43,294 nt of DNA from the IMG/VR virus record IMGVR_UViG_3300020177_000015, positions 1 to 43,294 of that record; one strand, written 5' to 3'. Of the stretch, positions 8,038 to 16,276 are shown piece after piece. The notes under the pieces were generated by a model. The model ran no database searches. It was given only the letters and a program-made list of their open reading frames with translations, and was not told where the DNA came from. Each line of letters opens with the position of its first letter. The stretch's first letter is position 1. Made by a program: the position numbers and the translations under genes. The stretch comes from a virus.

Positions 8038-8317
8038 TACTGCTAAACTTAAAGTTAAGCACGTATTAGGAAATCATACAGCATTACCAACATACCCTGA
8101 TTCTGAAGATGTTATTTTTGAATTAATACGTGATTACTGTGGTAAGGTAGCAAAAGAGATAAAGTTTACTAATGTATCTTTACAGAAAAAGTATGACCTA
8201 ACCGATGAAAGAACGAATGAAATAATCATGAGTCTTAGGAGAGATAAGATTATTGATGTATCACTTTCTAATTCTGCTTATACTACATACGAGGTTATTA
8301 AAAATCCGTATGAATAA
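8018..8317 (+). CDS. Small hypothetical protein, possible helix-turn-helix
   Basis: A protein of about 99 residues in the reading frame overlapping the uvsX end. ATG at 8018 is preferred to the TTG at 8009. A basic N-terminus (KKTIDTAKLKVKHVLG) is followed by helical segments; FELIRDYCGKVAKEIKF plus LQKKYDLTDERTNEIIMSLRRDKIID looks like a small winged-helix or helix-turn-helix fold. I do not recognise the family. It lies between uvsX and the replicative helicase, where T4 has gene 40, but I see no similarity to support that name. A role in replication or recombination is inferred from position only. Confidence 0.6.
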   Translation: MLKKTIDTAKLKVKHVLGNHTALPTYPDSEDVIFELIRDYCGKVAKEIKFTNVSLQKKYDLTDERTNEIIMSLRRDKIIDVSLSNSAYTTYEVIKNPYE

Positions 8318-8335
8318 ACTAAATATAGTTTCCAC

Positions 8336-8350
8336 TATATAAAAATAAAC
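8336..8350 (+). promoter_or_regulatory. TATATAAAAATAAAC box before the helicase gene
   Basis: TATATAAA followed by AATAAAC ends five bases before the helicase ATG. It contains the late-type box, but the spacing to the ATG is short. A similar TATAAAAATAAA occurs before the polymerase fragment and the clamp-loader gene, so this may be a translation leader rather than a promoter. Confidence 0.4.
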
Positions 8351-8354
8351 AAAG

Positions 8355-9638
8355 ATGAAATCAAGTACAGATCACGAAAAAATATTCTTTAACTATTTTC
8401 TTAAGAAACCACATTATCTAAAAAGCACAGGACCGGGTTTCTTTTCCAACAGTGATCTAGATCATATTGCAAAATTAGCAAAGAATTTTTATATTAACTT
8501 TGGGGAAAGTCCTTCACGAGAACAAATGAAGGCTTTAGTTAAAGATGATCCTAATGAAATCCCTGGTGATATTGTAACAAGTATTTATAATATTAATATT
8601 AATGAATATGACCAGGATTGGTTAAAGAGAACTGGTGAGTCTTGGGTTAAATGGAAACACTTTGATAAACAATTAGTAAGAACTATTGAGTATGTAAAAA
8701 CTCAAGATGTTAGCCCGGAAAATGTTGAAGATGTAGTAACCCGTGCAATTGGTATGATCTCTACTGAAGGATCATTAAACTTTGATACTGATACTGGATT
8801 AGACTTCTTTAATCCTGAGCACCACATACAGAGAACATCTAAAAAGATTGAAACCGGTTGGACTTTTGTAGATAATGTTTCTGGTGGTGGTTATGATACG
8901 AAATCTCTCATTGTATATGCCGGTGAACAAAACATTGGTAAATCTATATGGTTGGCAAATGATGCCGCTAACTTCGTTAGAATGGGTCATAATGTAGTAT
9001 TCATTTCAGCTGAGATGTCTGCACAAAAAGTACTTAAGAGAATAGGTTCTAATCTGTTAGATATTTCTATGATGGAATATGATAATAAAACAGGTAATCG
9101 TGAATTTATGAAAAGAAAATTGGAAAGAATTTCTAGGGGATTACTTCCACCAGGAAAGCTCTTTATAAAAGAATTTCCAACTTCTCAAGGTACTGTTCTT
9201 GATATTGAATCTTATCTTAAAGATTTAGAAGAAAGCCAAGATCATAAAGTAAATGTTTTGGTAGTTGACTATATTAATATTCTTGCAAATTATAGAAATC
9301 CAAATACTGAAAATACTTATATGAAGATTAAACAAATTGCTGAAGATCTTCGTGCTCTTGCTGTTAAAAGAGATATGTTAGTAATTTCAGCAACACAAAT
9401 TAACCGTGGCGCATGGGATGCAACTGAAGTAAGAATGGAAAACATCGCAGAATCTGCAGGTCTTGCGCATACTGCAGATGTTATGTATGCATTGATTCAA
9501 GATTCAATGATGCATGCAAATAGAGAATATTGGTTAAAGGTATTGAAGATTAGAGATGGGCAAGGAAAAGGGTCAAGATGTCGATTTAATATCGATTATG
9601 ATCATATGAGATTAACCGAAACTGATGACATAAATTAA
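8355..9638 (+). CDS. gp41: Replicative DNA helicase (T4 gp41/DnaB-like)
   Basis: A 427-residue RecA-fold helicase of the DnaB/gp41 superfamily (SF4). Walker A is GEQNIGKS at residues 190-197 after SLIVYA. H1a-like VVFISAEMSAQKVLKRIG follows, then the Walker B strand VNVLVVDYINIL (about 294-305), ISATQINRGAWDA with the conserved Gln sensor, and a C-terminal DNA-binding/Arg-finger part (LKVLKIRDGQGKGSRCRF). The N-terminal 150 residues form the helical collar seen in gp41. It would be the hexameric 5'-3' helicase at the fork. No primase (gp61) is seen in the window. The next ORF starts 7 bases after the stop. Confidence 0.92.
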   Translation: MKSSTDHEKIFFNYFLKKPHYLKSTGPGFFSNSDLDHIAKLAKNFYINFGESPSREQMKALVKDDPNEIPGDIVTSIYNININEYDQDWLKRTGESWVKWKHFDKQLVRTIEYVKTQDVSPENVEDVVTRAIGMISTEGSLNFDTDTGLDFFNPEHHIQRTSKKIETGWTFVDNVSGGGYDTKSLIVYAGEQNIGKSIWLANDAANFVRMGHNVVFISAEMSAQKVLKRIGSNLLDISMMEYDNKTGNREFMKRKLERISRGLLPPGKLFIKEFPTSQGTVLDIESYLKDLEESQDHKVNVLVVDYINILANYRNPNTENTYMKIKQIAEDLRALAVKRDMLVISATQINRGAWDATEVRMENIAESAGLAHTADVMYALIQDSMMHANREYWLKVLKIRDGQGKGSRCRFNIDYDHMRLTETDDIN

Positions 9639-9645
9639 ACATACT

Positions 9646-10143
9646 ATGTGGGGAAAAAAGAAAATACCAAAATTAGATGAAAATGGCAAAGAAATAAAGC
9701 CATCATTAGCAGACAAAGATAAGATCTTTAACAACACTTACGGTGAACAAGATGTAACTGAAAACCGAGTAAACTTTACAGTTTCTTCCACATACCTGGA
9801 TGATATGGATCCAGATGATAAGATGCATTATGAACTTCTAATTAAAAAGATTGATAACTTAATTAAAGGTAGTGAATATGAGCATCTTAATGAAGCCACA
9901 CCTGACGGAGTTATTAAAAAACTAAATAAAGTACAGATTAATAAAGTATACTCTTATGTAATTGAACATGTTGGTGAAGGTTATACAAGAGTAGATTTAT
10001 TCAGTGTTATATCAGATTACTTTGATGTATTCCCTAACAAGTTTTATAATTCTCTTTCTAATAAATTTAAGGATGAACTTATTAAAGAATTAGACGATAA
10101 GTATAATATCCTAGAAAAAAGAAAAATAAGAAAATTATTTTAA
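9646..10143 (+). CDS. Hypothetical protein in the replication cluster
   Basis: A 165-residue protein of no family I recognise. The first 40 residues are charged and probably flexible (MWGKKKIPKLDENGKEIKP). The rest is predicted helical, including YELLIKKIDNLIKGSEYEHLN and a C-terminal KFKDELIKELDDKYNIL. It ends in KRKIRKLF, a basic-hydrophobic tail like that of other DNA proteins in this window. It is sandwiched between the helicase (7 bases upstream) and the gp47-like nuclease (next ATG two bases after its stop), so it belongs to the same operon and probably acts in replication or recombination. Confidence 0.7.
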   Translation: MWGKKKIPKLDENGKEIKPSLADKDKIFNNTYGEQDVTENRVNFTVSSTYLDDMDPDDKMHYELLIKKIDNLIKGSEYEHLNEATPDGVIKKLNKVQINKVYSYVIEHVGEGYTRVDLFSVISDYFDVFPNKFYNSLSNKFKDELIKELDDKYNILEKRKIRKLF

Positions 10144-10144
10144 C

Positions 10145-11230
10145 ATGGCAAGAATTTGGATGGTTAGTGATTCTCACCTTGGGTGTAGATCAAATTCAGT
10201 TTTATGGCTTAACATCATTGAAGATTACTTCTTTAACTTTTTTATACCATTAGTTAAAAAGGAATACAAAGAAGGTGATGTTCTTTATCATTTAGGGGAT
10301 GTGTTTGATAATCGCCAAAGTATTAATTTAGCTGCACAAGATTTAGGAATTAGAGTTTTTGAAGAATTAGGAAAAATATTTCCAGACATCCATATCATTG
10401 TAGGTAATCATGATATAATGAGAAAGAACTCTAATGATATTGCATCAGTAGACTGTCTTAAATATATTCCTAATGTTACCGTTCATAAAGAACATAAGAT
10501 CTTACAATATGGAGATGCTAAATGTTTACTTATGCCATGGCGGAGAGATCATAAACATGAAAAAGAAACATTAGATTCTATCACAGAAAATATTGACTAT
10601 ATGTTTTGTCATACTGAAACTCGCGGTGTTCAAACTAGTCCTAGTACAAAACACCTCCATGAAGGTGGTAATGATGTTTCAACCTTTAAGAGATTTAAGC
10701 GAGTTTACTCAGGTCATATTCATTATAGACAAGATAAACAGAATTTTGTATTAGTAGGAAATCCTTACCAAATGACAAGATCTGATCGTGATAATCAAAA
10801 AGGTATCTATCTATTGGATTTAGATACTGGAAAGCACCAATTCTTTATGAACAAGAGGAGTCCAGTATTTATACGGTATTATATTAATGATATCTTAGAG
10901 ATGAGAATGGAGGATATAAAGAGAGAAATAAAGGATAATTTTGTGGATGTGTTTGTGCCATCAAATATCTTAGGTAAGTATAATATTAATAGATTCATGG
11001 ATTACCTTGATGGTGTTGCCAGAAAATTAGAACCAAGAATTTATGATGAGGATAACCCATACGATAGAGAAGATGGGGAAATGTCAGATTTTAACGGAGA
11101 ATTGAATTTAATGAATATTGCCGCAGAGTATATCAATTCATTAGATTATGAAGAGGATTTAAAGGAAAGACTAAAACTGTCAGTCCAAGAACTATATAAA
11201 ACAACACTATCACCTAACTATGAAGATTAA
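10145..11230 (+). CDS. gp47: Recombination nuclease subunit gp47 (Mre11/SbcD-like)
   Basis: A 361-residue calcineurin-type phosphoesterase of the Mre11/SbcD/gp47 group. The metal-binding motifs are in order: DSHLG (Asp9, His11), HLGDVFDNRQ, VGNHD, a later FCHTE and SGHIHYRQ. T4 gp47 is 339 residues. With gp46 it resects DNA ends for recombination-dependent replication and degrades host DNA. Its 3' end overlaps the gp46 gene start by 11 bases, the usual translationally coupled arrangement of this nuclease pair. Confidence 0.93.
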   Translation: MARIWMVSDSHLGCRSNSVLWLNIIEDYFFNFFIPLVKKEYKEGDVLYHLGDVFDNRQSINLAAQDLGIRVFEELGKIFPDIHIIVGNHDIMRKNSNDIASVDCLKYIPNVTVHKEHKILQYGDAKCLLMPWRRDHKHEKETLDSITENIDYMFCHTETRGVQTSPSTKHLHEGGNDVSTFKRFKRVYSGHIHYRQDKQNFVLVGNPYQMTRSDRDNQKGIYLLDLDTGKHQFFMNKRSPVFIRYYINDILEMRMEDIKREIKDNFVDVFVPSNILGKYNINRFMDYLDGVARKLEPRIYDEDNPYDREDGEMSDFNGELNLMNIAAEYINSLDYEEDLKERLKLSVQELYKTTLSPNYED

Positions 11231-12890
11231 CAAAGTAGAGTTCAAAAATTTTGCAAGTTACGGTAACCGAAAGCAAGTAATAGAATTTAATAAAAACAAA
11301 AGTGACCTATACTTAGTACTAGGTGGAAATGGTGCAGGTAAAAGTACTTTAGCAAAAGTGATAACATATCTTTGTTATGGTAAAGTTGAAGGTGCCAATC
11401 TTAAAGACTTACCTAACAGAGTAAACAGTGAGCTTTGGGGTAAAATTTGGTTAGAGTCAAAAAATAATTCTATTGAGATTGAAAGAGGTATTAATCCTGG
11501 GGTATTTAATGTAAAGATTAATGGCTCCGAATATGATGTTGCAGGTAAAACAAATCTTCAAGACTTTTTAGAAACTGAAATTTTTGAAATTCCTTATCAT
11601 GTATTTAAGAATGTAATTATTCTATCTGTTAATGACTTTAAGTCTTTTATTACAATGTCTCCTTACGATAAGAAGCGAATCATTGATAAGATCTTTGGCT
11701 TTTCAATTATTAATGAAATGGCAGAAGCTGTTAAAGAAAAGAGGAGAAGCATAATTGAAGAAATCAGAACTTATGAAGATGAAATCCGAACTCTTAATGA
11801 TTCAATAGATTCTGTTTTAGAAAAAATTGAACATTTTGAAAAGATAAGTAAAGATAAAGATGCTGAAAAGGTTAAAGTCCTCAAAGAAAATCTAGTTACT
11901 TTAAATGGTCAAAGAAAAAAGTTATTAGAGATAACACAGTCAACTAAAGAAAAACTAGAAGAGATGGATTCTTATTCTCGTAAAAAGAATAATGAAAAAT
12001 CAAATCTTAATTCTAAAATTAATACTGTAAAAAAGGAACTTAAGCTTTATGAAAACAATACATGCCCAACATGTACAGCACCTCTTAATTCAGATTTTCA
12101 TTTAGACATTAAAAAGGAAAAGGAAGAAAAATTAGATTCCTTGTTTTCTCAATGGAATGGTATTAAAGCAGATGCTGAAAAGGCAGAAGCTGATCTTACT
12201 GACCTTCGCCAAAAAGGAAGAAAGATCCATGTAAAGGTTGGTCAGTTAGAAACTCAAATGGAATCTATTAAGGATAAGTTAATTGAACTTGCTGATAAGG
12301 ATGAGTCTGAATCATCTTCTCACCTAAAGCAATTAGTAAAAGAATTTACTGATAAAAAATCAGATAAGAATGAAGGTAAGCTAAAAAGTGAAGGTGAAGA
12401 TTATTACTTAACTATCCTAGAAAACATTATGGGAGAAGATGGTATTAAGAATTTAGCCGTAAGATCTATTCTTCCTTCATTTAATAATAATATCCTGTTA
12501 ATGGGAAGAGAAATGGGAATTCCATTTGGTATTAGATTTAATGAAAAGTTTTACTGTTCTCTCCATCATCTAGGTACAGAAGTTAGTCCTAAGACTTTAA
12601 GTACAGGTGAAAGAAAGAAAGTTGATTTTGTAATTATCATGGCTTTAATGAAAATGATAAAGGTTAGGTTCCCTTCTCTTAACATTTTATTTTTGGATGA
12701 AATCTTTTCTTCTATTGACAATGACGGTGTACATCATATTATTAACATTCTTCATAATACTATTCAAGATATAGGATTAAATACATTTGTGATTAACCAT
12801 ACCGTTTTACCTAGTGAATACTTTGATAAGAAAATTGAAATTACAAAAGATGCAGGCTTTAGCGAATTTAACATTGAATCTATTGGATAA
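11220..12890 (+). CDS. gp46: Recombination nuclease subunit gp46 (Rad50/SbcC-like)
   Basis: A 556-residue SMC-like ATPase, the same length class as T4 gp46 (560). Walker A is GGNGAGKST at residues 35-43. A long coiled-coil region (about 170-370) is broken by the zinc-hook CPTC near residue 283. The ABC signature is LSTGERKK, and Walker B is LNILFLDEIFSSID near the C-terminus. It pairs with the overlapping gp47 gene to form an ATP-dependent end-resection nuclease. The coiled coil is short compared with Rad50, as expected for phage versions. Confidence 0.94.
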   Translation: MKINKVEFKNFASYGNRKQVIEFNKNKSDLYLVLGGNGAGKSTLAKVITYLCYGKVEGANLKDLPNRVNSELWGKIWLESKNNSIEIERGINPGVFNVKINGSEYDVAGKTNLQDFLETEIFEIPYHVFKNVIILSVNDFKSFITMSPYDKKRIIDKIFGFSIINEMAEAVKEKRRSIIEEIRTYEDEIRTLNDSIDSVLEKIEHFEKISKDKDAEKVKVLKENLVTLNGQRKKLLEITQSTKEKLEEMDSYSRKKNNEKSNLNSKINTVKKELKLYENNTCPTCTAPLNSDFHLDIKKEKEEKLDSLFSQWNGIKADAEKAEADLTDLRQKGRKIHVKVGQLETQMESIKDKLIELADKDESESSSHLKQLVKEFTDKKSDKNEGKLKSEGEDYYLTILENIMGEDGIKNLAVRSILPSFNNNILLMGREMGIPFGIRFNEKFYCSLHHLGTEVSPKTLSTGERKKVDFVIIMALMKMIKVRFPSLNILFLDEIFSSIDNDGVHHIINILHNTIQDIGLNTFVINHTVLPSEYFDKKIEITKDAGFSEFNIESIG

Positions 12891-12896
12891 ATAGAA

Positions 12897-12904
12897 TATA
12901 AAAT
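12897..12904 (+). promoter_or_regulatory. Late-type box (TATAAAAT) before the gp15-like gene
   Basis: TATAAAAT lies 11 bases before the ATG at 12916, just after the gp46 stop. It is a weaker variant of the TATATAAA box in front of the other virion genes, and marks the shift from replication to virion genes. Confidence 0.4.
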
Positions 12905-12915
12905 AGATCTATTGA

Positions 12916-13905
12916 ATGTCTGCCTATAATCAAGAGTACAATAAGGATAATACTATATTAAGATACCTAGTCGTATCTATGTTAGCCGAGCTAAGTAAAA
13001 AAGTCTATTACTACAATCAGATAGATGAAGATACTTTAAAGAAGATAGATGTTCCTTTCTTTTATTCAATTTCTGGTAATGAAAGATTCTTATTAGACAA
13101 TTTTATGTATGATGCTGAAGCTGCAGGTAAAGCAATTGGTGACTATGAAGTTGTTCCTAGAGGAATTGTTCAGATGAATTCTATGGCAATTGATTCTTCT
13201 GCCCAAACTAATAAATTTACAAGAGCTGAGTTTGTAAGAGAATGGAATGGGATACTTAAAACTTTTTCATTAGAAACAAATTTCTTACCTATAACCATGG
13301 GATTTGGTGTAACTCTTATTTGCTCAAATAACTTGGAGATGTTAAAGGTTACTGAATCTGTAATGAATAAGTTATATAAAGGTACCTTATTTAGTTGTGA
13401 TTTAGGTATGATGAGAGTCCAGGCAAGTATGTCTGTGCCTGAGGACTATTCACAAGATAGGTTATTTGAATGGGGCTTAAATGACAAGAAAGAGTTCCAA
13501 GTAACTTTTGATATTGAACTAAAATCATTTATGCCTGTTTTTGAGAGTGGTATACTTCTTTCAGAAATAGACTTTTTAACCAGAGAAGCAATTAAGAGTA
13601 ATCCTACTGCATCTGGTGTAGGACAATTAAGATCTAATGCAGAAGGTGAAATAGGAATCTATTTCGGTGGAGTATTCCAAAAACTATTAACTAGTCAAGA
13701 TAATATCCTTAAGGCACCAGGTAAAGATGTTCAAAGCAATCTTTCATACTTTGATCCTAACAGTGTTAATACCGGGGGACCGTATAGTGAAAGCGAAATT
13801 AATAGTTCTAAGCCTAATCCAGAAACAGAAGCAAGTAGGAGTTATAGAAATGCTAATGCAGAAGGTGGTCCAGAAAATTCAGGACTAGGGACGGCAGATA
13901 ATTAA
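12916..13905 (+). CDS. Probable tail sheath stabiliser/completion protein (gp15-like)
   Basis: A 329-residue protein. The order of its features resembles T4 gp15 (272 residues): an N-terminal segment about sequential handling of a short helical region (LRYLVVSMLAELSKKVYYY), then IDVPFFYSI, RGIVQMNSMAID, a FLPITMGFGVTL strand, LEMLKVTESVMNKLYKG, a MRVQASM strand and a final FEWGLNDKKEFQVTFDIELKSFMPVF. T4 gp15 has corresponding VPITYAS, LPRINLHLVDFSY, IYELSIFTRYEDD and RRIEWSLTFEVNGWMYPPV blocks. In T4 the protein forms the ring that caps the tail and joins it to the neck. The last 80 residues are low-complexity, Ser/Asn/Gly/Pro-rich and probably disordered. It follows gp46, not its usual neighbours. 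The name is an inference from pattern. Confidence 0.5.
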   Translation: MSAYNQEYNKDNTILRYLVVSMLAELSKKVYYYNQIDEDTLKKIDVPFFYSISGNERFLLDNFMYDAEAAGKAIGDYEVVPRGIVQMNSMAIDSSAQTNKFTRAEFVREWNGILKTFSLETNFLPITMGFGVTLICSNNLEMLKVTESVMNKLYKGTLFSCDLGMMRVQASMSVPEDYSQDRLFEWGLNDKKEFQVTFDIELKSFMPVFESGILLSEIDFLTREAIKSNPTASGVGQLRSNAEGEIGIYFGGVFQKLLTSQDNILKAPGKDVQSNLSYFDPNSVNTGGPYSESEINSSKPNPETEASRSYRNANAEGGPENSGLGTADN

Positions 13906-13921
13906 CTCAAAGATCTTAGAA

Positions 13922-13929
13922 TATATAAA
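13922..13929 (+). promoter_or_regulatory. Late-type promoter box TATATAAA
   Basis: TATATAAA ends 19 bases before the ATG of the 625-residue gene. It matches the box before portal, protease, tube and other virion genes, and resembles the T4 late -10 sequence TATAAATA. Confidence 0.6.
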
Positions 13930-13948
13930 ACAAATCAAATTCAATAAT

Positions 13949-15826
13949 ATGGATAAAGTTATTAAAGAAGGGCAGACACAGGTTTACATGAACGGTGGAA
14001 TTGATCCACAATTCGGTGTAAATACTGATGCTCCTTACCTTAATGCACCATCTAAGCAATTATTAGAAATAGTTGCTACTCTCTTTTCACAAAGCGGAAA
14101 GACTAAATTAGATGGAAGAAACGGTAAGGTAATTGAAGAAGGTGGAATGAAAGAATCGCAGGTTCTTTCCATTTTAGTAGGAATGGGAATTCCTCAGCAA
14201 TTAGCAATGTCTGCAATAGCAACCTTTAAAGGAAACCAAGGAATTATAGAAAATAACAACAAACAAAAAAATCATAACAAAATGAAATTTACAATTGCTG
14301 AACTGTATGAAAATGTTATGAAGAGCATTGCGGCCTTAAATGAAATGAATTCTGATAACTCCAGAGTTTCTTATACTGCTAAAAATGCCCTTAACATTTT
14401 AGAAGAATCTCTTAAGGCATTCCCAATGAGATTTAAAAGTGAAGAAGCTGAAGTAATCAGTGAAGAAGTAGAAAACAGTGTTAACCCAATACTTAAGTTT
14501 AACATTGCAAAACAACTTCACAGAGACTTGGCATCTTCTGATTGGATTAATCCAATTAGAGAATTAAGATCTTATATCGAAGGCGCTTACGCTGATACTA
14601 AATGGTCTTTCAGAATTTCTGAAGCTATTCAAAGAGCAAAAGGTCAAAGAGGTAAATTATATGAAGGATTGGTAAATGATTTAGAAGGTCTTTTAACAGA
14701 GTCTTCTGATTCTATTAAAACTAAATTCTCTGCCCTTTCTTCTAAGAACCCATGGTATTTGGAAGGTAAGTCAATTGTAAATGAAATGAAAGCAGAAGAT
14801 AATAAAGCTACCGCAAATGGTGGTGGAACTATTTCTACTACGCTTTCACCAGTATTGGAATCTGCTGAAGGTTTAACTTTCCACTTACACGGTAAAAATT
14901 ATATCTTCAACGGTAAAACTATTACTGAAGCTGAGGTTAAAGATTCAAGATTCTTTGATGTATTAGAAGGATTAGGAATGTTTAAGAACACGGATAATAC
15001 TTTAGTTACATTTGGTGAAAGCGGTAAAACTTTAGAATACAGCTTAACTGAAGGTACTCTTAAGCTTGGCAATGTTGATTTATCAAATTCAAGTATTATT
15101 GAATTAAAAGAAGCTCTCCTGGCAAACAACTTCTTTGGTTACAGAAACCAATGGAAGATTGATAATGTATGTAAATTCTTTGAATCAATTGATCTTCTTG
15201 CTGAAATGGATAATTTCACTACAATTACTTCAAATGAGTTTACTAACTTATTCTTAACCATGATCGCTGTTGAAGAAGGAATTTATGTTAACACCGTAAA
15301 TTCTGCAATGCACTTAAACGAAATGAAACTCATTTCTTCTGCAACCGAAACGGTTAAATTGGTTAAAGAATTCATTAACTATGACGCTTCTCCAATTCTT
15401 TCTGAAAGATTAATTGCTGAAAACAATGAAGCTGCTAAAGCTGAAAAGGTAAGAGCTACTATTTCTGACCGAATTTCTTTCTTAGAAGAAAAGAAGTCTA
15501 AGGTAAAGGACGCTATTAATAAACTTGGAGAAACTGAAGAACTTACTGAAGCTATGAATCTTTTAGATGAAGAAATCTCTAAGTTTGAAAAGGAGCTCCA
15601 GGAAAGTTATGTAGTTGAAAAAAAAAGTCGTAACGAGTTACTAGACGACGGTTTTGTTGAAGCTGAAGTTAATAAAAACGGAAATGGTCTTAGAAAAGGT
15701 CAAGAAGTTTATGTAAATGCCGAAGACTATACTTCTCTAGGTGATAACGATCAATTAGAATGTATTGACTTCAAAACCAGTAAATCTACAATCTGCCCAA
15801 AGGGACAACTTAACGTAAAGATCTAA
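13949..15826 (+). CDS. Large hypothetical protein, probably virion-associated
   Basis: A 625-residue protein that I do not recognise. Residues 1-100 form a small domain (IDPQFGVNTDAPYLNAPSKQ, ESQVLSILVGMGIPQQLAMSAI). A Gln/Asn/Lys-rich linker follows, then at residue 112 a second Met with an A-rich upstream sequence like a gene leader. The middle contains helical segments and a beta-rich part (LTFHLHGKNYIFNGKTI, about 308-325). Residues 480-560 are a charged helical or coiled-coil region (FLEEKKSKVKDAINKLGE). The C-terminus is beta-rich. A late-type box lies upstream and a strong terminator downstream, so it is a single-gene late unit. A head or core protein is possible; nothing proves it. 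Confidence 0.72.
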   Translation: MDKVIKEGQTQVYMNGGIDPQFGVNTDAPYLNAPSKQLLEIVATLFSQSGKTKLDGRNGKVIEEGGMKESQVLSILVGMGIPQQLAMSAIATFKGNQGIIENNNKQKNHNKMKFTIAELYENVMKSIAALNEMNSDNSRVSYTAKNALNILEESLKAFPMRFKSEEAEVISEEVENSVNPILKFNIAKQLHRDLASSDWINPIRELRSYIEGAYADTKWSFRISEAIQRAKGQRGKLYEGLVNDLEGLLTESSDSIKTKFSALSSKNPWYLEGKSIVNEMKAEDNKATANGGGTISTTLSPVLESAEGLTFHLHGKNYIFNGKTITEAEVKDSRFFDVLEGLGMFKNTDNTLVTFGESGKTLEYSLTEGTLKLGNVDLSNSSIIELKEALLANNFFGYRNQWKIDNVCKFFESIDLLAEMDNFTTITSNEFTNLFLTMIAVEEGIYVNTVNSAMHLNEMKLISSATETVKLVKEFINYDASPILSERLIAENNEAAKAEKVRATISDRISFLEEKKSKVKDAINKLGETEELTEAMNLLDEEISKFEKELQESYVVEKKSRNELLDDGFVEAEVNKNGNGLRKGQEVYVNAEDYTSLGDNDQLECIDFKTSKSTICPKGQLNVKI

Positions 15827-15840
15827 CCATCCACATATTA

Positions 15841-15877
15841 AAGAGCCGATAGTGATAATAAACTATCGGCTTTTTTT
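15841..15877 (+). terminator. Rho-independent terminator
   Basis: The stem AGCCGATAG (15844-15852) pairs with CTATCGGCT (15863-15871), extendable by A-T pairs on both sides, with a 10-base AT-rich loop and a run of T (15871-15877). It ends the 625-residue gene. Confidence 0.9.
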
Positions 15878-15878
15878 G

Positions 15879-15892
15879 TATATAATAATAAA
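15879..15892 (+). promoter_or_regulatory. TATATAATAATAAA box before the gp55-like gene
   Basis: The same 14 bases as at 6815 before uvsX, 13 bases before the ATG at 15906 and directly after the terminator. Because the upstream unit is terminated, this is the best evidence in the window that the motif is a true promoter. It differs from the TATATAAA late box, as expected for the gene of the late sigma factor itself. Confidence 0.6.
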
Positions 15893-15905
15893 ATAAACCT
15901 AAGTG

Positions 15906-16271
15906 ATGGCTAGAAAGAGAAACTACTTAAATAATAGAGATTTGCTGGAGGAGATTAGACTATCCAAAGAGCAAGATGAATTAACACCAAAGGCATTAGA
16001 ATTCTTAATGCTATTAGCAGATAAATGTTCAAGAAAATTATCATATGCAAACCCAGATGACAGAAACGATTGTATAGCTTATGCTTATATGGATCTTTAT
16101 CGTTATTGGAGAAACTTTAATCCAGAAAAAAGTACAAATGCATTTGCTTATTTTACTGAAATTGCAAAAAGAGGCTTTGCTAAAGGGTGGAATAAATTAC
16201 ATCCAAAGAAATATGCAGGAACTGTATCAATTAATGGAAGTGCGGACAGTGATGGCATTTACACTATCTAA
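15906..16271 (+). CDS. gp55: Late-transcription sigma factor (T4 gp55-like)
   Basis: A 121-residue protein resembling T4 gp55 (185 residues). The N-terminal YLNNRDLLEEIRLSKEQDELTP corresponds to the YVNNKELLQAI block. LEFLMLLADKCSRKLSYANPDDRNDCIAYAYMDLYRYWRNF corresponds to the sigma region 2-like helices, and FNPEKSTNAFAYFTEIAKRGFAKGWNKLHPKK to the [27 protein letters not shown] block. It would let host RNA polymerase recognise the TATATAAA boxes of this phage. ATG at 15906 is preferred to the overlapping GTG at 15903. It is about 60 residues shorter than T4 gp55 and lacks an obvious copy of the T4 C-terminal clamp-binding peptide (SLDFLYE); it ends in DSDGIYTI. It precedes the gp4 gene by 5 bases. 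Confidence 0.75.
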   Translation: MARKRNYLNNRDLLEEIRLSKEQDELTPKALEFLMLLADKCSRKLSYANPDDRNDCIAYAYMDLYRYWRNFNPEKSTNAFAYFTEIAKRGFAKGWNKLHPKKYAGTVSINGSADSDGIYTI

Positions 16272-16276
16272 GATAC

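Noticed and set aside
8316-8331. Small hairpin after the uvsX-linked gene as a terminator
   Set aside because: The stem is six pairs with only one G-C and there is no following T run.
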